From the NCBI GenBank assembly GCA_963667535.2, contig CAXXDU010000002.1, forward strand, positions 1,240,001 to 1,304,000: 64,000 bases of DNA. The letters are read 5' to 3'. This document shows positions 44,401 through 51,469 of this stretch, piece after piece (position 1 is the stretch's first letter; each line of letters opens with the position of its first letter). Source of the stretch: UBA5614 sp963667535 (GTDB lineage: Bacteria > Cloacimonadota > Cloacimonadia > Cloacimonadales > Cloacimonadaceae). The notes beneath the pieces are model-generated. The model saw nothing but the letters and a program-made list of their open reading frames with translations. It was not told where the DNA came from and searched no databases. A program made the position numbers and the translations under genes.

Positions 44401-47400
44401 CTCAGATCAGAAGTGGGTTGTCCCCGGATAGTGTTACTTATACTGAAAAAGAGAAAGTGACGACTCAATCCGGCAACAATTCCAAACGATACAGTGTTAA
44501 GAACAATAAAGATATGCTTGCTTTAGAAAATCCAATTATTGCTGATTCCGTAATTACTATGCATAAATCGTATCCGACTAAAACAAGCAATAATGAGGTG
44601 TCTCCTGATAATGTTTATTTTGCTGAGAAAGGGAGATTGACGACTCAATACGGCAATAATTCTGAGTGGTACAAAGCTAATAAAGACAAAGATATTTCCA
44701 GGCAGATTAAAGTTATCAAACAGGCATATAACAATCTAGAGAGTCATAAAAACAATCAATTCGTAGATGTTCCTAATATTGAGAATTTTAAAAGCTACAC
44801 CGATTTAATTGAACAGTACGCTGCGTTTGATGCGCTACACGATGAAAAATATAACAGCTGGATTGAAGAAAAGCAAGCAAATATCATCGCTTTAAACTTA
44901 AAACTTGCACAGACATCAAAAAATCCTATTGACTATTTATCCGCAGCAACCCGAATTTACGAGTATAATGATAAATATCCCGAAAATAGTTCTTATTTTA
45001 ATCTTGAAGGCGCTGCTTATGATTGCGCAAGAATTGTTAACGATTCATTGAAAGCAGATTTAGATGCGATTAAATTGGTTGACCCGACTTTTAAACTTCC
45101 ATTGTCTGCCGATAGCTTAAGCACATATTATGACCTTGCAGCACAGAGATTTACTCAAGTACTATTGAATGAACGCTTCAGATCCCTTCAAAATGATAAT
45201 CTCTATATTACAGTTATAATGAAACAGGCTGAGATATCCAAAGACAAGAAGAGATATACACAATCATCAGAATTCTATCAGAAGATTATTTCATTTAATG
45301 GGGTGGTTTCTAACGAAATTAAAAGGTCTGTCTTAATTAACTTAGCGGAAATAGCTGAGATAACTAAGAACTATGCAGAAGCTGAAAAATGGTATCGCAT
45401 GGCTGAGAGTTTTGGGGTTAATGCTTCTGATAAAGAATTACTTCATCAAAATGCTTTAGTGCAGATACAAAATTCGATTGATACAGCTAAGGAAAATAAA
45501 GACAGTGGTCTTGCCGGAGAAGAGTATCTTCGGTTGGCTCAGGAATATTCAACTAAAGATCCCAACAAGAGTTTACAATATAAGGCAAAAGCACAAGGCG
45601 AGTACTTGGCTGCAAACCAATATCAGAAGAGCATTGATTTGCTAATTGAAATGGCTAAATCACTAAAAAGCCCAAGCGAAGTTCTGGAGTTCTACCGTTT
45701 TGCCTGGTCAATTGCTGATAGTTTAGGTAATAGTAATCAGGCAGACTCAATTAAACAGGAGTTTGTTGACTTATACCCTGCTACCAACGAAGCATATCAA
45801 TTGAGATTAACATTTATTGATAAGAAGGCAGCTAGTAAAGAAACCCTAAAGCAAGCTGGGGACATGTATATGGTCCTGTATAACGACGTTCTAAATAAAA
45901 AAATAAATAGCGGAACCGACAGTCCTGTTGACTTATATCTTGCCGCTATTGGCATGTATGACCAAGCAGGAGATGAACAAACAAAGGAAACGCTGTCAGA
46001 ACAATTCGTAAAGACGTATCCTGACAATCCATCCACAATCAAATTAATGGAGTATCTGGCTGACAAACAACTAGCTAAAGGTGACAGCATAGCTTACGAA
46101 CAACTATCAAAATCGATATTCAAAAAGGATAAAGGCAGTCAATCAAGATATACAAACCTCGCAAAAGAAAAGCTTAGAAAAATTGCTTCTGAATTTAACA
46201 CTGCATATCTAAATAAGAATTGGCAATTAGCTTTTAGTCGCCGGGACGAGTTTAAAAAAGTCCATACTGCTTATGACAAAGAGGGATTGACACTCGATTT
46301 TGCACCGGTCTACGAAGCATTTAAACAAGCTGAGACAGAATATAATGCAATCCAGGAAAGAATTGCTTTCCTCAAACAATACAATTTACAGCTTAGTCAG
46401 ATTGAAAATGGATTCTTAAAAAGGAATCCTGCAGATTTGATTAGAGTAAATGTTAATACCAGATGGAAAACTAATCTTATTGGTGGTAAAGATAATCGGA
46501 TACAAGGACTAAAAGACATAGCAAATGCCGAAGCCAAAAGAGTTAAACAAGTTCTTGAGTCCGGGGCTAAGTATGACCTGGATGTTGATAGCAGACTAAG
46601 AGCTTTTGACTTGATCTGCCGTATATATGAATATGGTTCTGAAGTAATCAAAACTCAGGTTGAAGCTTATATGAAGACTTCTTCAGAATTCAAAGAATTT
46701 GAAAAACAGTTCGAAGGTGCTGAAGACGAATTGTACTCCGCTTTCAATGCTCAAAGGGATGGTCACTCCTTGTCCATGATACAACAAGCATATCCCTACT
46801 ATATGGCTATGTATAAGTATTTCTATGTGCCGGGATATCATACCAAGTATACAAACAATGCTGTCAAGCGCTTGGAAGCTATAAATGCCAAACCCAGATA
46901 TAGGATAGAAAATTCTACTATTGATAAGAGCTGGCAATTGACTATAGTAGATTTGAATGATTCTACTAATGTCAAAGCTTACAATGGAAAGACTGATACA
47001 ATAACTACCCCTTTAGGATTAAAACTTAGCCAGGTGTCAATTCCATCAAATTCTGAACTGATAATCAAAAAAAGCTTTGAACCTAAAATTCCGTATGACT
47101 ATGCAATCGCAAACGTTGTAATCCCGTATTATAATGATTCCAAGTTTGAACTCAATGCTGAGGAAATTGATTATTCATTTAATCCAATTGACACATTAAA
47201 AGCCGGGGAAATCAGCACTACAAGATATGCTCTTAGTTTTGGAGAAGGAAAATTCGTTCCAAATAAAAATGATATAGTAATGCATTATTACAATTATGAT
47301 GCATCGCCTTTGGATTTTGATATTAATCTTATGGTGATTTCTGACTCTGTTAAAATTGAAGCAGCTATGCCAATTGATACAGTAAGAGTTAATACCGACA

Positions 47401-47852
47401 ACACATGGGAATACTCATTATTTTCATCAGGTAAACTCACCAAAGAGTGGAAAAAAGCACAGATTGCTAGTCAGTTTGGCTTAGCCAAAACTCAATGGTA
47501 CGAGATGGAAAATTCTACAGCTGATGCTGTCTGGGTAAATGAAAAAGATAAAGGGGATTCTCTTCAGGTTGTTTTCCAAAAGGAAATAAATATTGATGGT
47601 GTGTTAAAGGAAGGAATAATAAAGTTTATTGCTCCGGATGTTGCAACCATCAAACTTAATGATACTGAGCTTTCCACAGATTACCAGTTGAATTATGATT
47701 CAGAATCCAATCTGGTTTTTGCCGGACAGGTATCCTTGACACCGGCATCACTTAGACAAGGAAAAAACACATTCCAGATTATTGTAAATAATAAATCTCA
47801 GTGGAAAGGAATTGTTGCTGAGATTATTATGACCATTGCACGTCCGGAGTGA
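41403..47852 (+). CDS. Giant exported TPR protein, first gene of the ExbBD-AgmX operon
   Basis: A 2149-aa periplasmic protein. Residues 1-23 are a signal peptide (MKRMILVLIIIVAAVYTNPL). Long runs of TPR-like helices fill about residues 90-370, 700-900 and 1200-1560 (for example ALYQRGWTWLNSSSQEAYGK, AEIAEITKNYAEAEKWYRMA), separated by a coiled-coil-rich segment near 360-690. The C-terminal 350 residues are beta-rich. A 59-residue tandem duplication lies near 979-1096. Genes for ExbB/TolQ, two ExbD/TolR and an AgmX/TonB-like protein follow at 8 bases or less or overlapping, so this is probably the periplasmic scaffold or cargo arm of that motor. Comparable TPR partners occur with TolQR-type motors in other bacteria; the exact role is unknown. 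Confidence 0.85.
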   Translation: MKRMILVLIIIVAAVYTNPLLAQLTNERKSIILKDIKNEIYKQTLSNNIVAGDSQLQSTIQISRAISQAVKAKNTDVINQYLDFYTGILDTLVISNPVVAQKVVVNLQKLFEIDPSYSDRFIYYLGASNYFLYTFDDAEKELKDLIINYPQSTYRSKALTLLLKVYINASKEKQAAALIEPNKARLDEDQKFLAGHVYFALNNDALATQYFTQVSTGKYKDDAEKMLVLLNSFNMEPQGAIDNFTAMLKADPENPYILLSLARLSSLNGQWKNAEQYYSRYIPAMRSFREIQVQYELATSYLNIGDKERAVEVLDSALKNKELGNYVSPLLYLWSEISTTNGKSEEAKLRTKQINQQVNQNEVLIQSKLDLINSVNDLKTRLENRTDVVSVNKAIGELSIISANLDTLNTQLNANPIGLSPVQVKRLQIYERKIVLSFWDLLANYINADSLKSAPDTLHARQLKALETIYSDQITQLDLIRQALIGLNDQNLLLAIRNEIDSNIDILDKTLAQLYEEKNSGNSKINPVKLDTLIVTSERKKVETTLLKDYYEFDNTLYKAILAECDSSMASARELLKQTPLIKEEFQKKYPLYISNKEKKIVTSEINKVVILIPEYVKSVSSQQTHLNKTKKELEFIDLHIAFIEATYYDNLKKQQEKSLTYEENQKLFSENQTRKQKAYEQTRIFINNNQDFQSDINPIGFPDINLKASTYFSLAELSNSLWQDNPSIALGYYRKVFEFDSKFYLSDAVLYNIGYLSSNLIKNRIEAGIAAFEAKSSLSKPDSLRFTEATYREPIQAYKRIVDEYKNSQYYSEALFRLGYLYFEIGTNADRPVEYYQIARSYYDPLVNNENDPYRYKALYQRGWTWLNSSSQEAYGKATEDFVSILKAVNEKAIKDSTEAIDYSIASIKNIGYSLIGLDGSDINVASKGAEYAKQTLSKVVNEKDLNLIMDEAIQQKLKLYMPMQAIDFMNAKIELNPLALENPIIADSICTMYKLYPSQIRSGLSPDSVTYTEKEKVTTQSGNNSKRYSVKNNKDMLALENPIIADSVITMHKSYPTKTSNNEVSPDNVYFAEKGRLTTQYGNNSEWYKANKDKDISRQIKVIKQAYNNLESHKNNQFVDVPNIENFKSYTDLIEQYAAFDALHDEKYNSWIEEKQANIIALNLKLAQTSKNPIDYLSAATRIYEYNDKYPENSSYFNLEGAAYDCARIVNDSLKADLDAIKLVDPTFKLPLSADSLSTYYDLAAQRFTQVLLNERFRSLQNDNLYITVIMKQAEISKDKKRYTQSSEFYQKIISFNGVVSNEIKRSVLINLAEIAEITKNYAEAEKWYRMAESFGVNASDKELLHQNALVQIQNSIDTAKENKDSGLAGEEYLRLAQEYSTKDPNKSLQYKAKAQGEYLAANQYQKSIDLLIEMAKSLKSPSEVLEFYRFAWSIADSLGNSNQADSIKQEFVDLYPATNEAYQLRLTFIDKKAASKETLKQAGDMYMVLYNDVLNKKINSGTDSPVDLYLAAIGMYDQAGDEQTKETLSEQFVKTYPDNPSTIKLMEYLADKQLAKGDSIAYEQLSKSIFKKDKGSQSRYTNLAKEKLRKIASEFNTAYLNKNWQLAFSRRDEFKKVHTAYDKEGLTLDFAPVYEAFKQAETEYNAIQERIAFLKQYNLQLSQIENGFLKRNPADLIRVNVNTRWKTNLIGGKDNRIQGLKDIANAEAKRVKQVLESGAKYDLDVDSRLRAFDLICRIYEYGSEVIKTQVEAYMKTSSEFKEFEKQFEGAEDELYSAFNAQRDGHSLSMIQQAYPYYMAMYKYFYVPGYHTKYTNNAVKRLEAINAKPRYRIENSTIDKSWQLTIVDLNDSTNVKAYNGKTDTITTPLGLKLSQVSIPSNSELIIKKSFEPKIPYDYAIANVVIPYYNDSKFELNAEEIDYSFNPIDTLKAGEISTTRYALSFGEGKFVPNKNDIVMHYYNYDASPLDFDINLMVISDSVKIEAAMPIDTVRVNTDNTWEYSLFSSGKLTKEWKKAQIASQFGLAKTQWYEMENSTADAVWVNEKDKGDSLQVVFQKEINIDGVLKEGIIKFIAPDVATIKLNDTELSTDYQLNYDSESNLVFAGQVSLTPASLRQGKNTFQIIVNNKSQWKGIVAEIIMTIARPE
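44339..44692 (+). repeat. Tandem 177-bp coding duplication in the giant TPR gene
   Basis: Two consecutive 59-codon units begin near 44339 and 44516. Both start LALENPIIADS and continue with SPDxVxxxEKxxxTTQxGNN. The repeat distance measured on TTAGAAAA is exactly 177 bases. The units have diverged, so this is not recent slippage. Confidence 0.85.
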
Positions 47853-47860
47853 GGTGAGAA

Positions 47861-48136
47861 ATGAAAAGATTGATATTATTAATAGTAGTTATCTCATGTA
47901 CGTTAAATTTGTTGTTTGGGGTTGATGAGAGCATTAAGAAAAAATTTGAAAAAACACAGGTGTTCAAAGCCAAAGATGTTGAAGTTGTTAAATTTGAAGT
48001 TATGAAGCCTGACATTGAGCGCTATCAGAAAAAGACTGATACAGATATTAGTTCTGGATATTATCAGTTATACAAAAACACTATCCGTTCAACTAACAGA
48101 GTAATATTAAATAAATGGCTAAAGGAGTTAAAATGA
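47861..48136 (+). CDS. Small exported protein in the motor operon
   Basis: A 91-aa protein with a signal peptide (residues 1-20, MKRLILLIVVISCTLNLLFG) and a charged mature part (VFKAKDVEVVKFEVMKP). I recognise no family. It starts 8 bases after the TPR gene with gaggtgagaa upstream and its stop overlaps the ExbB start codon (ATGA at 48133-48136). This tight packing argues that it is a real, co-translated component of the envelope complex, probably periplasmic. Confidence 0.75.
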   Translation: MKRLILLIVVISCTLNLLFGVDESIKKKFEKTQVFKAKDVEVVKFEVMKPDIERYQKKTDTDISSGYYQLYKNTIRSTNRVILNKWLKELK

Positions 48137-48894
48137 AAGTTAAAAGAACAATCCTGATTCTTATCAGCTTTTTGATGAGCATTTCCATGTTTGCGCAAGA
48201 GGCTGCAAAAGCTGCAGCTCCCAAAGGTGGAGGCGGTATTTCGGCTGGAGAGCTTATCAGCGATAGCGGAACCTGGGGCTATATGATCATCCTTGTTTTT
48301 ATCATAGGTTTGGTGTTGGCAGTGGTACGTTATATCCAGCTTTATGTAAGAGAGAAAATCGATGCAGGCAAGTTTTATCTAAAACTCAAGGGTTACATTA
48401 AGAACGACCAGTTAGATGAAGCGACTAAGATTTCTGAAAGCTTTAAAAACACTACTTTAGGTTTTATTTTCTGGAGTGGTTTGATGGTCTTCAAAGATGC
48501 CAAGAAAAGCGGAAAGGGCGGCAAGGAATTAAGAGAAGCTGTTCAGAATGCTTTTGATGAAGCTGTTCTTCAAACTGTGCATAAATTGGATAGAGGCCTG
48601 TTTTGGTTTGATGTTTTAGCTCAAACAGCTACTTATCTTGGATTGCTCGGAACCATCTGGGGATTGATTATGGCTTTCAAAGCTCTGGGTACCGCGGCAC
48701 AATCTGAAGCTAATAAAAAACTTACAGAAGGTATCAAGACTGCTATCGGAACAACAGCACTCGGTTTGATTGCTGCTATTCCATTGACATTTATTAAAGG
48801 ATTTTTACTCGGTCGTGCACAGAACATCATAGCAGAAATCGATGAATTCTGTGTAAAGATGATTAATCAGCTAAACAATACAATCAAGGATTAA
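48133..48894 (+). CDS. exbB: MotA/TolQ/ExbB proton channel family protein
   Basis: About 253 aa. ATG 48133 is chosen: AAGGAG lies 5 bases upstream and it overlaps the previous stop as ATGA. An N-terminal signal-like segment (to about 22) and an Ala-Gly-rich stretch precede three membrane helices: WGYMIILVFIIGLVLAVV (about 50-70), TYLGLLGTIWGLIMAFKAL (about 175-195) and GTTALGLIAAIPLTF (about 215-235). The conserved family segments LGLLGTIWGL and IGTTALGLIAAIP are clear. ExbB/TolQ pentamers form the stator that uses the proton motive force together with ExbD/TolR helices. The genes for those follow immediately. Confidence 0.93.
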   Translation: MKVKRTILILISFLMSISMFAQEAAKAAAPKGGGGISAGELISDSGTWGYMIILVFIIGLVLAVVRYIQLYVREKIDAGKFYLKLKGYIKNDQLDEATKISESFKNTTLGFIFWSGLMVFKDAKKSGKGGKELREAVQNAFDEAVLQTVHKLDRGLFWFDVLAQTATYLGLLGTIWGLIMAFKALGTAAQSEANKKLTEGIKTAIGTTALGLIAAIPLTFIKGFLLGRAQNIIAEIDEFCVKMINQLNNTIKD

Positions 48895-48897
48895 ACT

Positions 48898-49422
48898 ATG
48901 GCTTATCGCCCTTCACAAGGTAGGAACCAGAAGAGCCAATCTCCACCGGTTCAACCGGATTTAGTGCCAATTATGAATCTGTTTATGGCATTAATACCGT
49001 TTTTATTGATGCTGGTAGTCATAAGTCAGGTTGCTCTGGTTGCCTTAAATTTCTCTGCTGCAGGCGGTGGCGGTGGTGGTGGTGACGGCGGTGGTGGCGG
49101 TGCGACCCCCAAAGAAATCAAAGTGATTGTTATGGCATCTGAAGGTAATCAGATTTTCCCGGGTTTTGAAATCAGAGAACCCGATAGTGGACCTGTAACA
49201 ATCAAAAACGCTGAAAATAGAGGCAATTTCAACTTTATGTCTCTAAATAATGCTTTGGGTAATATTAAAACACGCAACCAGGAGCTAGGTGACATCACTA
49301 TTGTCGTTTATCCTGATGTTTTATACGGGACTCTTATCCAAACCATCGACCTTTGCAAGCAGAATGGATTTCCCAATGTTATCTATAAACCTGCAACTGT
49401 CAGCTATGGATCAGGAGGGTAA
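48898..49422 (+). CDS. ExbD/TolR-like protein lacking the transmembrane Asp
   Basis: A 174-aa protein with one membrane helix (residues 22-50, LVPIMNLFMALIPFLLMLVV). In ExbD and TolR the equivalent PxxD motif carries the essential proton-binding Asp; here it is Asn27 (PDLVPIMN). A Gly-rich linker (about residues 55-70) follows, then a periplasmic ExbD fold (KEIKVIVMASEGNQ ... TIVVYPDVLYGTLIQTIDLC). It starts 3 bases after exbB and is followed 2 bases later by the second ExbD, which does carry Asp. The loss of Asp suggests a structural or regulatory partner in a heterodimer. Confidence 0.85.
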   Translation: MAYRPSQGRNQKSQSPPVQPDLVPIMNLFMALIPFLLMLVVISQVALVALNFSAAGGGGGGGDGGGGGATPKEIKVIVMASEGNQIFPGFEIREPDSGPVTIKNAENRGNFNFMSLNNALGNIKTRNQELGDITIVVYPDVLYGTLIQTIDLCKQNGFPNVIYKPATVSYGSGG

Positions 49423-49424
49423 TT

Positions 49425-49943
49425 ATGAGAAAAGTCAGAAGACAATTCCCGGATGCAGCCGCGTTATCAATTACCTCTCTGCTTGACGTTTTAACTATTA
49501 TTCTGGTGTTTTTGATAAAGAACGTTTCAATGGAAGCTCAAAGACTTACTGTACCTGAAAATATGCTATTGCCTACCACGATGACAAACCAGGAATTGAT
49601 TGATAATGGTTTGACCGTTTTGGTAAAGTTGTATCCTGATAGAATATTGATTGGTACTGAAAGTCTTCGTGCAGGTTCACTCAAACAACTTATTGAGGAC
49701 AAAAATACCAGAGAAGTTATATATAATTATATGCAGAATGAAGCTAATCAGATTACAGCTATGAATACGAGAAAAGGAACTGATTATCAACCCTGTCTAT
49801 TGATTCAGGCGGATAAGCAGATTCTTTGTCAGTATATTACTCAGGTTGTTAAAATTGGTGCAGGTGCTTCCTTTGCTAACATCTACTTTTCTACTCTTGA
49901 AGACCAAAACTGGCTGTTAAAATCAGCTCAGCAGATTCAGTAG
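49425..49943 (+). CDS. exbD: ExbD/TolR-like protein with intact transmembrane Asp
   Basis: A 172-aa protein with a short cytoplasmic N-terminus and one membrane helix (ITSLLDVLTIILVFLIKN) holding Asp21 in the position of the proton-carrying Asp of ExbD/TolR. The periplasmic part is long and ends with the typical CLLIQADKQILCQYITQVV pattern (conserved A-D-K). It is coupled to the previous ExbD paralogue (2-base gap; start after caggagggtaatt). It is presumably the energy-transducing subunit of the pair. Confidence 0.9.
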   Translation: MRKVRRQFPDAAALSITSLLDVLTIILVFLIKNVSMEAQRLTVPENMLLPTTMTNQELIDNGLTVLVKLYPDRILIGTESLRAGSLKQLIEDKNTREVIYNYMQNEANQITAMNTRKGTDYQPCLLIQADKQILCQYITQVVKIGAGASFANIYFSTLEDQNWLLKSAQQIQ

Positions 49944-49952
49944 GAGGGTGAA

Positions 49953-51416
49953 ATGGCAAAAACAGTTTTAAGTTTAAAATTGCATTATCAAGGGAAGCTA
50001 CTTGATATTGCCAAATTTGGCAGGGATTTTACAACAAAACTATATGTAGGCACCAATAAAAACTTATTCTGGCAGATACTTGGTAGCAAACTACCTGCAA
50101 ATCATCTTTTTCTCAAGAAGAAGGATGATAAGTTCTTTTTTGACTTGTTACCAGGGATGGATGTTACATTCAAGCAAAATGACCAGGAATTTGACAAAGC
50201 TGCCCTCAAAGCAAAGAATCTTTTGCATGGTAATGAAGTCACTCTATCAAATGAAATGACAGGTACTGTGCAACTGGCTCCGGGCTGGATGGTTTCTTTT
50301 GAATTTATGGAACCATGGGTCAAAGTACTCACAGCGGAAGAAAAACAGATTATCAATCAATATGCCAGAAGAGCAGAACCACTTCCTTTTGAAAAATTTA
50401 CCCGCAATTTCCTCCTTGCTGCAACAGCATTAACTTTAATTGGTATCATTGTCTTTGAGACTCTGAAACCTAAGAATGTTGCTCAGGATACTCTAGAAGA
50501 GCGTTGGCAGCAAATGCAAGCCATGGCTACTAAAGTTGAAGTTGAGAAAACCAGCAGTGTTGAACCTGAACAAGTTTCGGCGACAGAAGGTGAAGCAAAA
50601 GCTAAAGAACAAGCTCCGACTCCTATAGATATTGGGGCAGCAAATGTTTCAGGTAGTAAGGGTGCCAGCACTGGAATGAGCAAAGCTGCTGCAAAGTCAG
50701 CATTGTCCGGTCTTTTAGGAGATAGTGGCTTTAATCCCGGTGGAACAGGTATAGCTATGAATTTCGCTGTTACAACAGAAGAAGATATAGTTGCATCATC
50801 ACTTGGTGGTGGCAAAGGCGGCGGAGGCGGTAAAGGTCCCGGTAGGGCAAGTGCCGCTGGAGCAGCTGGAGCTGCAGGCTTTGGTACGGTCTTTGATCCC
50901 ACTGAAGTATCATCAGGTACATCCAATCTGGCTGGTCTTTCTTCAGGCAGACCCAAAGGACAGCTTTCCACAAAAGCTCCGGGCGGTAATGTTACCACTT
51001 TTGTAGGTGATGCCGGCCGTCTTTCTCCTGTGGGAAAACCTGCAACAAAAGTATCTTCCGGTGTAATATCCCGCTTTAGTGGTCCTACTGTGAAGAAGGT
51101 ATCAGAAGGTGGAATATCATCTGCCCCGGCTGAAATAAGGCCGGAACTCCAGAGAGTCGAGCAGAGAATTGCCCGGTATAAACCTCAGATAAAGGATATG
51201 TTTAACCGTTATAGCCAGGTTAAATCAATGTATGGTTCAATTAGCTTTACAGTATACATTGATGCCGGAGGCTCAGTCGCCGGTGTACAAATTACTCCCA
51301 AAAGCGGTGAATTCTATCCTGAATTTCTGTCACAACTGGAACAACTTATTCGTGGTTGGCGCTTTGATAACAAAAACATGGTGCCGTATGAATTTATCAT
51401 GACTTTCACAAAGTGA
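49953..51416 (+). CDS. AgmX/GltJ-TonB-like energy transducer
   Basis: A 487-aa protein spanning the inner membrane once. Residues 1-145 form a cytoplasmic beta-rich, FHA-like domain. The single helix is NFLLAATALTLIGIIVFETL (about 151-170). A long periplasmic linker is Ala/Gly-rich with GKGGGGGKGPGR (about residue 290) and SAAGAAGAAGFGTVF. The C-terminal 95 residues (RIARYKPQIKDMFNRY ... GSISFTVYIDAGGSVAGVQI) match the TonB-like AgmX/PglI C-terminal domain. It starts 9 bases after exbD with aggagggtgaa upstream and ends just before a strong terminator, so it closes the operon. It probably transmits motion or force from ExbB-ExbD to the TPR protein or the outer membrane. Confidence 0.85.
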   Translation: MAKTVLSLKLHYQGKLLDIAKFGRDFTTKLYVGTNKNLFWQILGSKLPANHLFLKKKDDKFFFDLLPGMDVTFKQNDQEFDKAALKAKNLLHGNEVTLSNEMTGTVQLAPGWMVSFEFMEPWVKVLTAEEKQIINQYARRAEPLPFEKFTRNFLLAATALTLIGIIVFETLKPKNVAQDTLEERWQQMQAMATKVEVEKTSSVEPEQVSATEGEAKAKEQAPTPIDIGAANVSGSKGASTGMSKAAAKSALSGLLGDSGFNPGGTGIAMNFAVTTEEDIVASSLGGGKGGGGGKGPGRASAAGAAGAAGFGTVFDPTEVSSGTSNLAGLSSGRPKGQLSTKAPGGNVTTFVGDAGRLSPVGKPATKVSSGVISRFSGPTVKKVSEGGISSAPAEIRPELQRVEQRIARYKPQIKDMFNRYSQVKSMYGSISFTVYIDAGGSVAGVQITPKSGEFYPEFLSQLEQLIRGWRFDNKNMVPYEFIMTFTK

Positions 51417-51434
51417 TATTAACATAATAGAAAT

Positions 51435-51464
51435 AAAAGCCCCTTTCTTTAAGGGGCTTTTTTA
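51435..51464 (+). terminator. Rho-independent terminator of the ExbBD-AgmX operon
   Basis: Perfect 11-bp arms aaaagcccctt (51435-51445) and aaggggctttt (51451-51461) around a 5-nt loop, continuing into a T-run. The priA start codon follows only a few bases later. Confidence 0.92.
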
Positions 51465-51469
51465 TTATC

